Below, piece by piece: positions 1 through 8,419 of a stretch of 23,931 nt of DNA. This stretch comes from Lentisphaeria bacterium (lineage in GTDB: Bacteria > Verrucomicrobiota > Lentisphaeria > Victivallales > UBA1829), in contig DXVA01000018.1 in NCBI GenBank assembly GCA_019408975.1, forward strand, positions 2,815 to 26,745, in the 5' to 3' direction. Within the stretch, counting starts at the first letter, position 1. Every line of letters begins with the position of its first letter. A model generated the notes under the pieces. That model made no database searches. It saw only the letters and a list, made by a program, of their open reading frames with translations, and was not told the DNA's origin. The translations under genes were made by a program, and so were the position numbers.

Positions 1-11
1 TCTTGAGAACG

Positions 12-581
12 ATGAAGACGAAACGATCCGCATTCAACCTGATAGAGCTCACACTGGCGATCGCCGTCGTCGGCATCGGCATAGCCAGCGTCATGGCGCT
101 TTTCATCCCCGCCATGAATGCCTCGAAAGCTTCCGTAGCGGATAATTACCTGCCCGATGTCGCCGACACTTTGATGACGTTTGTCAGGATGAATCCTGAG
201 GCGGATCAGATTCAAAGTGGAAAACCGGGCACAGCCACATTGAACAACTTGAATACTGCGGATTACACAACATTAGAGAATATCACTGATATTACAGATC
301 GTTATAATCTTTACAAGACAAAAGCAGACAGCAAAATAATGGGGGTTAAAATCGGCAGAGACGGAGCCGATTTCACCGGACATATTCTGATGTGGTGCGC
401 GAACACGGATGATATAAAAGATCTGTATGATAATTCCCCCAATGCGTCAACAATGAAAACAAATCACAAACGCTATTATATCGAAGTTTCCTGGCCGCTT
501 CTGGTGCCGTATGCGCAGCGTGAAAAGCGTTTGTATGTAACCGAACTTTCCTTGCAAGATGCAATTACTCCGGAGAGGTGA
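12..581 (+). CDS. Minor pseudopilin-like protein (GspI / Verru_Chthon cassette B-like)
   Basis: This 189-residue protein has a short basic N-terminus (MKTKRSA) followed by FNLIELTLAIAVVGIGIASVM, a type IV pilin/pseudopilin helix with Glu at mature position 5. Such proteins are cut by a prepilin peptidase and assemble into a periplasmic pseudopilus. The rest is a soluble domain with no motif I can name. The residue before the presumed cleavage site is Ala, not the usual Gly. I chose ATG 12; an in-frame TTG at 3 is possible, and the window edge hides anything further upstream. It is the first visible gene of a tight cluster: the next start lies 4 nt past its stop. Its core (roughly 200-480) is much more AT-rich than its start. 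Position and helix suggest the GspI or Verru_Chthon B role; the exact family is inferred. Confidence 0.75.
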   Translation: MKTKRSAFNLIELTLAIAVVGIGIASVMALFIPAMNASKASVADNYLPDVADTLMTFVRMNPEADQIQSGKPGTATLNNLNTADYTTLENITDITDRYNLYKTKADSKIMGVKIGRDGADFTGHILMWCANTDDIKDLYDNSPNASTMKTNHKRYYIEVSWPLLVPYAQREKRLYVTELSLQDAITPER

Positions 582-585
582 CAAG

Positions 586-1359
586 ATGAGCAGACCTGGA
601 AGAATTTGTCGTTTCACTCTGCTGGAGCTCCTCGTTTCCATGGGAGTCTTTGCGATTCTGATGCTTGCGCTGATGCAGTTTTTCACATCCGCTCAGGGTA
701 TCTGGAGCCGTTCCAATTCCAAATCCGATATCTTTTCCGATGCCAGAATCGCGATGAATTTTTTCTCCCAGGCATTTACCTCCCGATATTACAATGCGGA
801 TGATATGAATGCAAAAACCGGGACGGACCCGATTTTCTGGAAATATCTTGAATCTTCCGGAGAACATGCCTTTGCGATTCTGGCACTGGATACCGACAGC
901 AAAGGGGTGATTTCTGAAAATGATCCCTATTCGCCGTATCGGGTCAAATTCTTCCAGTTTGTAAAAGAAGATAATGTGATGAAGCTGAAATATGCTGTTG
1001 CCAGTGATCGGAAAGAGGATAGTTCTAAAAGTGCCAGAGCTTCAAATTGGATCGTGGAGCTTTTAACGAAGCCTGAAGAATTGCCGGACGATCTGACTGC
1101 GACTGTTCTTTTGGATAACATTTGCAATGTGACTGTTTATTTCAATGGTTCCGCTCCTTCAAATCCCACAGTGGATCAGTCTGGAGTTTTGACTGTGGCT
1201 TTTTCCGTTGTTGATGCGGATACAGTCACCCGCTTGAAAGCGATGGGGAAAAGCCTTGAGGAGGCTTATTCCGAATACAGTGCCGGAGATGATACCGTTG
1301 CGGCGGGTCTGATTGCCGGATCGATCCAGACTTTTCAGGTGACAGTGAATTTAGAGTAA
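586..1359 (+). CDS. Minor pseudopilin-like protein (GspJ / Verru_Chthon cassette C-like)
   Basis: This 257-residue protein begins MSRPGRICR and then FTLLELLVSMGVFAILMLALM, a canonical class III signal/pilin helix with Glu at mature position 5. After the helix, a long amphipathic stretch (about residues 30-60, SAQGIWSRSNSKSD onward) leads into a beta-rich soluble domain ending FQVTVNLE, as in GspJ-type minor pseudopilins. I chose ATG 586 over ATG 559 because GGAGAGG at 572-578 sits 7 nt before it, and the longer form would place residues encoded by that Shine-Dalgarno in the leader. The gene follows the GspI-like gene by 4 nt and precedes the GspK-like gene by 22 nt, so co-expression as minor-pilin complex subunits is likely. 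The residue before the cleavage site is Arg rather than Gly. Confidence 0.75.
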   Translation: MSRPGRICRFTLLELLVSMGVFAILMLALMQFFTSAQGIWSRSNSKSDIFSDARIAMNFFSQAFTSRYYNADDMNAKTGTDPIFWKYLESSGEHAFAILALDTDSKGVISENDPYSPYRVKFFQFVKEDNVMKLKYAVASDRKEDSSKSARASNWIVELLTKPEELPDDLTATVLLDNICNVTVYFNGSAPSNPTVDQSGVLTVAFSVVDADTVTRLKAMGKSLEEAYSEYSAGDDTVAAGLIAGSIQTFQVTVNLE

Positions 1360-1381
1360 TCAATGCTGATTGAGGTGTTTT

Positions 1382-4300
1382 ATGAGAAAGATACAGAACA
1401 TTTTCCGCATGAAAAAGGGTAAAATCCGCAGTCAGCGCGGCGTTGCCTTGATTTTTACGCTCGGCATTCTCGGGCTGCTGACCGTGATGGCCCTGGGATT
1501 TGCCTCTACTGCGATGCTGAACCAGAAGATAGCCTCCAATTCCGCCGATGCGTCATCCTCCAGAATGCTGGCGCAGATCGGAGTTCAGAGAGCTTTGACT
1601 GCGGTTGCCCTTTATACTGCCGATGCGGCGAACAAGGCTGTCGGATTCAGCGATATCTTTTCCCGGGAGTATAATAGCGGTGAGCCGGAAAACAAGGATA
1701 CCTGCGATTTCATCTGGAAGCTGACCACAAAGATCAATGATATTCCTTTATATGAATTGCCTGTGAATTATGACAATAAGTACGGGGTTGCGTGGCAGTA
1801 TGTTACGGACCCGTCTGATGCGAATAATACGCTGATCGGTCGCTATGCCTATGTGGTTGTCCCTTACTACGGTGCCCTTGACCCGTCCGTGAACTACGGA
1901 CAAAGCTTTAATTCCTCATCCGGTTCTGGAACCGGCAGTTCCGACGACAATCTCTTTACTGTCTATAATATTGATATGGACAAAGGTATCTCCAAAGGTC
2001 TGAAAGATACTTTCGGGAATACTTTTTCTCTGAAAAAAGCAGATGATGCGTTCAAGGCGTCTCTTGACAAGGTTTACGGGAAGCGTTTTTATGATTTAAG
2101 TGATTATGTGAAGCGTATTCTGTATGATAAAAGCTGGGGGGAAGCCACCGGATTCAACAATATGCTGAAACGCATGAAACTTTTTTATTATCTGAAAAAT
2201 ATTTTCGCCGTGAATCCTTACGCATATCCGGAAGCATACTGGATTGATTGTGACAAAACAGGCAATGATCAGAAGCGTGCTTCCGATCATTATCTCCATC
2301 GTCTGTCGCTTGATCAATTGAAGGATGACTGGGATGGTGTTGCCGATGGTAATTACGACTCGAAAATCAATTCATTGACAAACGCCGACAATATTGCATC
2401 ACTCCAATATTCTTCGACGGCTCCGACCGTTTCCATGCCGCTTCCATGGCTCGCCGCCTGGCAGGGACCGGAAAGCAGTGATTTGGAAAGTGCCAATTGG
2501 ACTGCTGATTTGCAGAAAAAACAGATTGCAGCGAATCTGATCCAGTATAATTTAGATGCCGACAAGCCCAGTGTTTCCAATGTAACTACTACCGGTTTTT
2601 CTACGTCCTCAACAGGTGCTTCTGCTGGTCCTGAGCTGAAATATCTAGGAATAGGGAGGCATCCTTATATTAATGAAGTTGGGGTGCTTGCATATGTTGC
2701 AGCAGCGATAGATGATCCGGACACAACAGCTAATCCTGCCGGGCCATGGACAATATCTTATACGTTGCAGCCTCATTTAGGTTTTGGTGCTGAACTTATC
2801 AATATGTACAGCCAAGCAACTTCGATGCCTATTGATGACTATCAGATACATTTTTATGGAAAATTTTCTTTTACCTATGACAAAAGAAAAGATGGAACAG
2901 AAACAGATAATACTATAACATGGTCAGCTACTGGTGACGATGATGACAATGTTGTTTATCTTGGTTCTGTAAGTCCCGGAGGTTGGGCTGGGGCTGATGG
3001 TGCAAAAACTGGATATTCTGCGATGGAGATTAATGCGGAATCCTCAACGGCTGATACGAATTTATCAAGTGGCTTGAACTTTGCAAGTAATAGATTGAAA
3101 GGCTCTATTACGCTTAATGCTACCGACTTGACTGGAGATTATAAAAAAAATTTTTTCACTATAAGGAAAATGAATATTCAGATTACAAAAGTCATATTGG
3201 TGAAGAAACAAGGTGAAGACTTTTGGATTCGAGATTATTCTGAAACAGAAGCACCGGTTTCCACTTCTGAAACTGGAGATACTGAACTTAATCTTTGGGA
3301 TGAAGCGCAGACATACCATATAAGGAGTTATCAGACAAAGGATCCACGTGTAAATCATTATCCGTCTGATTGGAAGAAGACCAATTCCGACAGTAAAACG
3401 ATTACCGCATACAAAGATGTTTCCGGAGCTACTCCGGGTGCAATGAACAGCGAAGTACAGGTTGATAAATTCAACGGAATAGACTATGACAAGGAAACTG
3501 TTACGGATATTGCCTGCACTGGAACTGCCACCGGCAGATTGTCATCCGCGATGATCCGGCATGGCAAGATGCGTTCTCTTGCGGAGTTGGGATTGATTCA
3601 TCGTGCATCCCCGTTCCAGACACTGAACCTGAAAAAAGCCAGGTACATCAAACGGGATACGGACTTGAAAACAGCAGGCGGCGCATCCTATAAGGAGGGA
3701 GACGCCAATATCCTGGATCAGTTGAAACTGCGCGGTAATGATGTCATGAAACAGTATGGAAAGGTGAATATCAATACGGCGTCTCATGAGACGTTGCAGG
3801 CGCTGTTCAACAGTGTGCCGTATCAGAAGCTTGCAGATTCGCCGCTTCCGGCTGCCGATGCTGCTACCGGCAGTGAAATCTTTACAAGTCCGGTTGCGGC
3901 AAAATATGTCAAAGATGTGGACGATGTTAATGTGACTGGAGCACGGAAAGCGTGTGGTAATTACCATCCGGAGACTGCGGCTTCAGAAGGCAGTACTCAT
4001 CCGTCCTGTCTGGCATGTTCCATTATCAACCGGAGGGAAGTGCTTCAATTTAAAGCGAGAAGTGATCTTATGCTTGACTTGAATGATTCCGCATGGAGTG
4101 ATTTTGATAATGATAACAAAAGCTTTTATCTCAAATCATATCTGCCAAAGAATGATGGTTCCATCGTTGCAGAGGACGTAGCTTTGAAAGCGCTTTCCAA
4201 ATCCGAACAGATGACGCAGGGACCGGTGGAAGGAACCTCCGTATCCGCGGAAAACGATTGGGAGCAGGAGCAGTTGATCGGGCATCTAGCCGATGTGATC

Positions 4301-4702
4301 ACAGCCGAGCCGCCTGATCTCTGCATCATTGCGATCGGGCAGACTTTGAAAGACATCGGCGGTTCCAAGGTATATCGTAATTGGGGCGTAAGTTCTATTC
4401 CTTCCGTAAAGAATGATTATTATACATCATCTGGTGACACTTATAAACTTTATCGGAAGGCTGGTTACATTCGACCGGGACAGACAAACGATTATCTGGA
4501 AAATAACCAGTCATCCACTGTTCTTGGAAAAGGCATATTGAAGAGCTCTGCAACTCCCATCAGCAAGGAGAAGGACGTGAAACTTGGTGTTTACGACGTC
4601 GGTTTCGATAAAATTACAGGGGAATCCAAGATGATTGTATGGGTCCGTAAAGACCCTGTTACTCAGAAATGGAAAGTAGTGAGGACGATGTATGCGGAAT
4701 AA
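1382..4702 (+). CDS. Giant GspK-like minor pseudopilin (Verru_Chthon cassette A-like)
   Basis: This 1106-residue protein has an N-terminal QRGVALIFTLGILGLLTVMA segment (about residues 19-38). That matches the RGVALI... helix of GspK, the minor pseudopilin that caps the T2SS pseudopilus and lacks Glu5. At residues 794-807 it carries KVNINTASHETLQA, the helix-hairpin-helix-like NINTA motif also typical of GspK. GspK is usually around 300-350 aa; this one is over three times longer, as in the Verru_Chthon cassette A proteins of Verrucomicrobia. A CGNYH...CLAC cysteine cluster lies downstream of the NINTA motif. ATG 1382 is preferred over TTG 1370 because GAGGTG (1372-1377) precedes it. The central part (about 2640-3360) is strikingly AT-rich against its flanks. 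The last codons overlap the next gene by 11 nt. It probably acts at the tip of an envelope pseudopilus; the substrate is unknown. Confidence 0.7.
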   Translation: MRKIQNIFRMKKGKIRSQRGVALIFTLGILGLLTVMALGFASTAMLNQKIASNSADASSSRMLAQIGVQRALTAVALYTADAANKAVGFSDIFSREYNSGEPENKDTCDFIWKLTTKINDIPLYELPVNYDNKYGVAWQYVTDPSDANNTLIGRYAYVVVPYYGALDPSVNYGQSFNSSSGSGTGSSDDNLFTVYNIDMDKGISKGLKDTFGNTFSLKKADDAFKASLDKVYGKRFYDLSDYVKRILYDKSWGEATGFNNMLKRMKLFYYLKNIFAVNPYAYPEAYWIDCDKTGNDQKRASDHYLHRLSLDQLKDDWDGVADGNYDSKINSLTNADNIASLQYSSTAPTVSMPLPWLAAWQGPESSDLESANWTADLQKKQIAANLIQYNLDADKPSVSNVTTTGFSTSSTGASAGPELKYLGIGRHPYINEVGVLAYVAAAIDDPDTTANPAGPWTISYTLQPHLGFGAELINMYSQATSMPIDDYQIHFYGKFSFTYDKRKDGTETDNTITWSATGDDDDNVVYLGSVSPGGWAGADGAKTGYSAMEINAESSTADTNLSSGLNFASNRLKGSITLNATDLTGDYKKNFFTIRKMNIQITKVILVKKQGEDFWIRDYSETEAPVSTSETGDTELNLWDEAQTYHIRSYQTKDPRVNHYPSDWKKTNSDSKTITAYKDVSGATPGAMNSEVQVDKFNGIDYDKETVTDIACTGTATGRLSSAMIRHGKMRSLAELGLIHRASPFQTLNLKKARYIKRDTDLKTAGGASYKEGDANILDQLKLRGNDVMKQYGKVNINTASHETLQALFNSVPYQKLADSPLPAADAATGSEIFTSPVAAKYVKDVDDVNVTGARKACGNYHPETAASEGSTHPSCLACSIINRREVLQFKARSDLMLDLNDSAWSDFDNDNKSFYLKSYLPKNDGSIVAEDVALKALSKSEQMTQGPVEGTSVSAENDWEQEQLIGHLADVITAEPPDLCIIAIGQTLKDIGGSKVYRNWGVSSIPSVKNDYYTSSGDTYKLYRKAGYIRPGQTNDYLENNQSSTVLGKGILKSSATPISKEKDVKLGVYDVGFDKITGESKMIVWVRKDPVTQKWKVVRTMYAE

Positions 4703-5363
4703 CTGTTTATTGATTTTGTGTCTTTGTCTTCTGGCAGGGGGGATTCATGCCCAGAATGCCGATAAGGGAAAGAATGTGACGAAAAATTCCGGGGCAGCTG
4801 TGCAGAAAACGAATGCGGCATTGAAAGAGGCACGGTTCGATCCCCGTAAGCCGCAGCTGTCCGCCGATCTGGTGAAGCAGGCGGACAACCGGATAAGAAG
4901 AGAGTTTTTGCAGTATCAGTTTCCGGCAACTCTTGAGGAATACGGAAAACAGGAAAAGCGCATGACGGAAATTACCGCTTTCCGGACTGCCACCTCTTTG
5001 CGTCATATGATTTCCCATCCTGACTTGGAGGAAGTGACCAAAGTGCCGAAGAAGTGGTATCAGAGCTACTATGCGCAGGTGTCTCCTTTTGAAAAGATTG
5101 CCTTGAATGTTGTAAACGCTTCGAGAAACAATAATCCGGAAAAGTATGCGGCTGCTGTGGCGGAGTTCAAAAAACAGCAGGCGGCTTGCCTGGCGTTTCT
5201 GAAGAAGAAACAGCCGAAGATCGGTTCGGAGCAGCTCATCAGGATTCGGAACGCGAATACGCGCAGGCGCAGGGCGGAATACAATGCGCGCATTAAGAAA
5301 GAGCGCGAAGAACGGTTGAAGAAACTCCAGGAAGAAAAATCTCAGAAAAATACAAATAAATGA
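4692..5363 (+). CDS. Small secreted Lys/Glu-rich protein of unknown function
   Basis: This 223-residue protein is not one I recognise. It starts with a signal peptide (MRNNCLLILCLCLLAGGIHA, likely cleaved before QNAD). A helical, highly charged body follows, and the last 40 residues (about 180-223) are Arg/Lys/Glu-rich and read like a single helix or coiled coil. There are no cysteines suggesting a lipobox beyond those in the hydrophobic core. The ATG overlaps the 3' end of the GspK-like gene by 11 nt, with GAGGA (4681-4685) as the ribosome site, which implies translational coupling. It is the last gene before a strong terminator. A periplasmic accessory role for the pseudopilin cassette is a guess from position only. 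Confidence 0.65.
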   Translation: MRNNCLLILCLCLLAGGIHAQNADKGKNVTKNSGAAVQKTNAALKEARFDPRKPQLSADLVKQADNRIRREFLQYQFPATLEEYGKQEKRMTEITAFRTATSLRHMISHPDLEEVTKVPKKWYQSYYAQVSPFEKIALNVVNASRNNNPEKYAAAVAEFKKQQAACLAFLKKKQPKIGSEQLIRIRNANTRRRRAEYNARIKKEREERLKKLQEEKSQKNTNK

Positions 5364-5452
5364 CGGATCTTTTTCCGTAATCCGGTGTCTGTTACATCAG
5401 AAAGCCATACTCCCGAATGTGGCCTTCATAAACAACTCTCTCCTTTGTTGTT

Positions 5453-5490
5453 GCCTCGCATCGTCCCAAAGCGGTGCGAGGTCTTTTGTT
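5453..5490 (+). terminator. Rho-independent terminator of the pseudopilin operon
   Basis: The perfect stem CCTCGCA (5454-5460) / TGCGAGG (5475-5481) extends inward through T-G, C-G and G-C pairs to an 8-nt loop, and is followed directly by TCTTTTGTT. It lies 90 nt past the last operon gene. A smaller ACGGA/TCCGT hairpin sits right after the stop codon at about 5363-5379. Confidence 0.65.
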
Positions 5491-5661
5491 CAGGGAATTC
5501 CATTGGAATCCGACTTTCTTGCCGTTGCCTTGAGGATAACGTTTTCCTGTCTGGTCATCAGGGCGGATAACTCTCTGCCTTCCAAAAAGTTTTCCGTGAG
5601 TCCAGGCTTCGCCGAATGTGCCGCTCAGGCTTCTCATTCTTGAATATCTTGCAGAGATGAT

Positions 5662-6460
5662 TGCTGTCACAGAAGCCGCTGCATTGAGGCATGCGGTGTC
5701 GCCGCCTCGTTTCTCTGTCGTGCGGGAATCGACCGTGTCGATCTGGAAGTGATCTGCACATCCGGACAGGAATGCGGGGATTCCGCCGTCAAAGGTGCTT
5801 CGCCGGTGTTCGGGAAGAAGTTTTTCTGCGCAGACATCGCGATGGTCCGGTATGGAGGGAACCAGCATGATGAATTGTAGGCGAGACGCCGGCGCACCTC
5901 GCTGTTTCATGCGTTTCTGCGCGGCGTCGCGCATGGGAAAACCGGGAGCGTTACGGAGATGCGGACTTCTCCGGCAATCCGCCGCTCGGACAGGCGGATA
6001 TCATACCCTGCGACGCCCCGGAATGAGATTTTTTCCCGTTATCAGCTCCTTTTCTTTCTCGGTCGCAACTGCATGAACGGGGAGCTTTACGGGAAACTGG
6101 TCTGTTTTGTGAAAAACGGCGGACAGCTTCTCATGACGGCGGCGCATCTGAATACATCACTTTTGCCGCAGGGGGAATATGAACCTTACCTCAACGGCAA
6201 TTGGAGCGAGCTGTTCGGCGTCAGAATCAGGAGCCGGGAAGATACATGCCTGCCTTATGGAATCAAATTCAAAGCAGTATCCGAAGGTGGAATTCCGACC
6301 GGGTTCGTTTTGCCGATATGAGTCTGCGCCGGGTTCCATTCTTTACCTTTTGAATACGGAGGAGAATCTTGTGCAGGAAGTCATTGTGCATCATTCCGCA
6401 ACCTGCCGGAACTCTCTGCGGTTTCTGCCCGGGGAAATCAGGGAAATAACCGTCCGATGA
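5662..6460 (+). pseudogene. Decayed secreted glycosidase-like gene, C-terminal part, several frameshifts
   Basis: Coding-like peptides continue across all three forward frames. One frame (to the stop at 5878) gives FFCADIAMVRYGGNQHDEL. A second gives ENRERYGDADFSGNPPLGQ and ends at a TGA near 6026. The third picks up at about 6023 with SRYQLLFFLGRNCMNGELYG, then VKNGGQLLMTAAHLNTS and NWSELFGV, and stops at 6321. The second frame resumes at about 6320 with GSILYLLNTEENLVQEV and ends FLPGEIREITVR at 6460. The middle segment resembles the glutamine-amidotransferase-like (beta-galactosidase trimerisation-like) domain that follows the catalytic barrel in GH42-type proteins, and the end looks like the closing beta domain. 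No intact start or catalytic barrel is visible. The family assignment is inference; the frame changes are seen directly. Confidence 0.55.
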
Positions 6461-6514
6461 AAGTGTCCGCTCCGGCATGAGATAAACCGTTCCGTGTTCA
6501 GAAAATAACGTTTT

Positions 6515-6554
6515 TCCTTTTTTGCCTTTTGCTTCCGGTATGATATATTACGGG
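6515..6554 (+). promoter_or_regulatory. Probable ppaC promoter
   Basis: TATGAT at 6539-6544 is a good -10 about 35 nt before the ppaC start. The only -35 candidate at proper distance is a weak TTCCTT (6515-6520, 18-nt spacer). GGTATGAT at 6537-6544 also resembles the left arm of the palindrome upstream of the next gene (7 of 8 bases). Confidence 0.35.
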
Positions 6555-6578
6555 AAACAAAAGGGAGGATTTTGTGTG

Positions 6579-8249
6579 ATGAACAGGGAGCCGCGGATTT
6601 TTGTGAGCGGACACCGCAATCCGGATATCGACAGCATCGCTTCGGCGTATGCTCTGGCGGAATTGCGGCGCAGACAGGGCGTGAAACAGATTACGGCGGT
6701 CCGTCCGGGGATGCTGCCGGAACGTGCCGCATGGCTTTTCAAGCGGTTCGGCGTGAAGCCGCCGGACTCCCGCAACGATATCCATGTGCGTCTCAGCGAC
6801 ATGGCGGATGACAGGGTGCCTGTCGTCGAAGCCGATACCACGCTTCTGGATGCGGTCACGGTTCTGAAGGATTCCGCCATGCCGCGCCTTCCGGTTGTGG
6901 AGAAAGATAAGACGTTTCTCGGAATGCTCAGCCCTCTGACGCTGCTTTCCAAACTGCTGAATGTCGGCTGTGACAGCGAGAACAGTCTGACGGGACGCCG
7001 CGTGCATTCTTCCATCCGTCTGGTCCGGCAGGTGCTGAATGCCGAAAATCTGACCTGCTTCGAGGATGATGCAATTCAGGATTTCTGCGTTTACGTGGCT
7101 GCGATGAGTCAGGATAACTTCGAGAAACATCTGCCGCAGACGCACCATGAACTTGCCGTGATCGCCGGAGACCGTCCGGAGATCCATATCCGCGCGCTGG
7201 CGCGCCCGATCCGGCTCCTGATCGTGACGGGAAACTGTCCGGTGGAAAAGCTGATCGTGGACGAAGCTGAAAAACGGCGGGTGACGATTCTCCGCACGCC
7301 GTATGACTCCGCTTCGGTGATTCGCCGGATCAAATTCTCGATGCCGGTTCGTTTTGCCGATTTTGCGGAAGATTCCCTCGTGCTTTCCACGCATGACCTT
7401 CTGCGGGACGTCCGCTCCGATGTGCTTTCCGCGCCGGAGGATGTTTACCCCGTGATCGGCGATGATGCGAAACTTGCCGGCGTTGTGACGAAACGCCACT
7501 TCAACGCACCGCCGCCGTTCCGTATGATCCTTGTGGATCACAACGAGACGGCGCAGGGGATTCCGGGGCTGGAGGAAATTCCCGTGATCGAAGTCGTGGA
7601 TCATCACCGGATCGGCATGATGCCGACGGCGCAGCCGATCAAATTCACCGGCGATATCGTGGGAAGCACCTGTACGCTGGTCGCGATGATGTACCGCGCT
7701 TCGGGCGAGAGCCTTACGCCGGAGTGCGCGGGCATTCTCCTCGGCGGTGTCGTCAGCGATACCCTGAATCTGCGTTCGCCCACGACGGCGCCTCTGGATC
7801 ACCGCATGTGCGAATGGCTGGAGAAGATTTCCGGTGTGAAGGGAGCCGACCTGATGGCGGACCTGATGAAGCTGGATTCCCCGCTGATTTCCAAAAGTGC
7901 GGAGGAGGTCATCAACGGCGACCGCAAGAATTACGAGGACAACCATTTCCGTTTTGCCGTCGCACAGGTCGAGGAGAACAATCTGGAGCTTCTGCACCAG
8001 CGTCTTCCCGAACTGGAACAGGCGGTTTCCGAGGCTGTCCGCAAGGATTCCCTGGACTTTTTCGCATTGCTGGTCACGGACCCTGTCCGCGGCAATTCCG
8101 AACTGCTGATGGAGGGGGCGCCTGCGATTTTGAAACGTATGCCGTATTCCAAGGCGCCGGATGGTATTTTCCTGCTGCCGGGTGTCCTGAGCCGCAAGAA
8201 ACAACTTCTGCCGCAACTGCTGTCGATTACTTCGGGGAGTCAGCTGTAA
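6579..8249 (+). CDS. ppaC: Manganese-dependent inorganic pyrophosphatase with CBS and DRTGG regulatory domains
   Basis: This 556-residue cytoplasmic enzyme hydrolyses pyrophosphate to two phosphates, pulling biosynthetic reactions forward. The family II (DHH) signature is clear: GHRNPDIDS at residues 11-19, VDHNE at 319-323, VDHHR at 340-344, and the C-terminal DHHA2 part with SRKKQ near the end. A regulatory insert of about 60-310 splits the DHH domain: CBS (RVPVVEADTTLLDAV... RLPVVEKDK), a DRTGG-like segment (HELAVIAGD... LIVTGN), then a second CBS-like half. This matches the CBS-DRTGG pyrophosphatases that are inhibited by AMP/ADP and activated by ATP or diadenosine polyphosphates. ATG 6579 follows AAGGGAGG (6561-6568) by 10 nt; GTG 6576 is an alternative. 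It stands alone, unlinked in function to its neighbours. Confidence 0.95.
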   Translation: MNREPRIFVSGHRNPDIDSIASAYALAELRRRQGVKQITAVRPGMLPERAAWLFKRFGVKPPDSRNDIHVRLSDMADDRVPVVEADTTLLDAVTVLKDSAMPRLPVVEKDKTFLGMLSPLTLLSKLLNVGCDSENSLTGRRVHSSIRLVRQVLNAENLTCFEDDAIQDFCVYVAAMSQDNFEKHLPQTHHELAVIAGDRPEIHIRALARPIRLLIVTGNCPVEKLIVDEAEKRRVTILRTPYDSASVIRRIKFSMPVRFADFAEDSLVLSTHDLLRDVRSDVLSAPEDVYPVIGDDAKLAGVVTKRHFNAPPPFRMILVDHNETAQGIPGLEEIPVIEVVDHHRIGMMPTAQPIKFTGDIVGSTCTLVAMMYRASGESLTPECAGILLGGVVSDTLNLRSPTTAPLDHRMCEWLEKISGVKGADLMADLMKLDSPLISKSAEEVINGDRKNYEDNHFRFAVAQVEENNLELLHQRLPELEQAVSEAVRKDSLDFFALLVTDPVRGNSELLMEGAPAILKRMPYSKAPDGIFLLPGVLSRKKQLLPQLLSITSGSQL

Positions 8250-8332
8250 GCCTGCCGCCGGTTCCTGCTGCTTTCAGGCGGTTCAGCCTGTGCCGTATTT
8301 TCGACAGTCGTGCCTGGTGAGATTGTTTATCG

Positions 8333-8351
8333 GAAAAAATCTCTTTTTTTC
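8333..8351 (+). terminator. Weak A/T hairpin after ppaC
   Basis: GAAAAAA (8333-8339) and TTTTTTC pair around a TCTC loop, about 85 nt past ppaC. The stem is A-T only, with a GCCTG/CAGGC pair nearer the stop (8250-8254/8274-8278). A terminator role is possible but weak. Confidence 0.25.
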
Positions 8352-8362
8352 AGAAAAGGGTA

Positions 8363-8400
8363 TTGACTTTTTTATGAAAATCGGTATAATGTATTATACC
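8363..8400 (+). promoter_or_regulatory. Promoter with palindromic operator for the GntR-LacI regulator
   Basis: TTGACT (8363-8368) and TATAAT (8385-8390) are separated by 16 nt. Overlapping and following the -10 is GGTATAATGTATTATACC (8383-8400), an inverted repeat with 8-bp perfect arms around a 2-nt centre. It ends 19 nt before the regulator start. Binding here would block RNA polymerase, so autorepression by the encoded regulator is the simplest reading (inference). Confidence 0.8.
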
Positions 8401-8419
8401 AGATAAGGAGAGGGTTGTA

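Noticed and set aside
5392..5934. A 180-codon minus-strand open frame over the terminator and pseudogene region
   Set aside because: No ribosome site and no recognisable domain; it runs through the terminator stem and opposite to the pseudogene blocks. Some stretches look protein-like, so I hold this with moderate certainty only.
6498..8216. A 572-codon open frame on the minus strand
   Set aside because: It lies wholly antisense to the pyrophosphatase, whose family motifs are unmistakable; its protein is His/Arg-rich and resembles no family.
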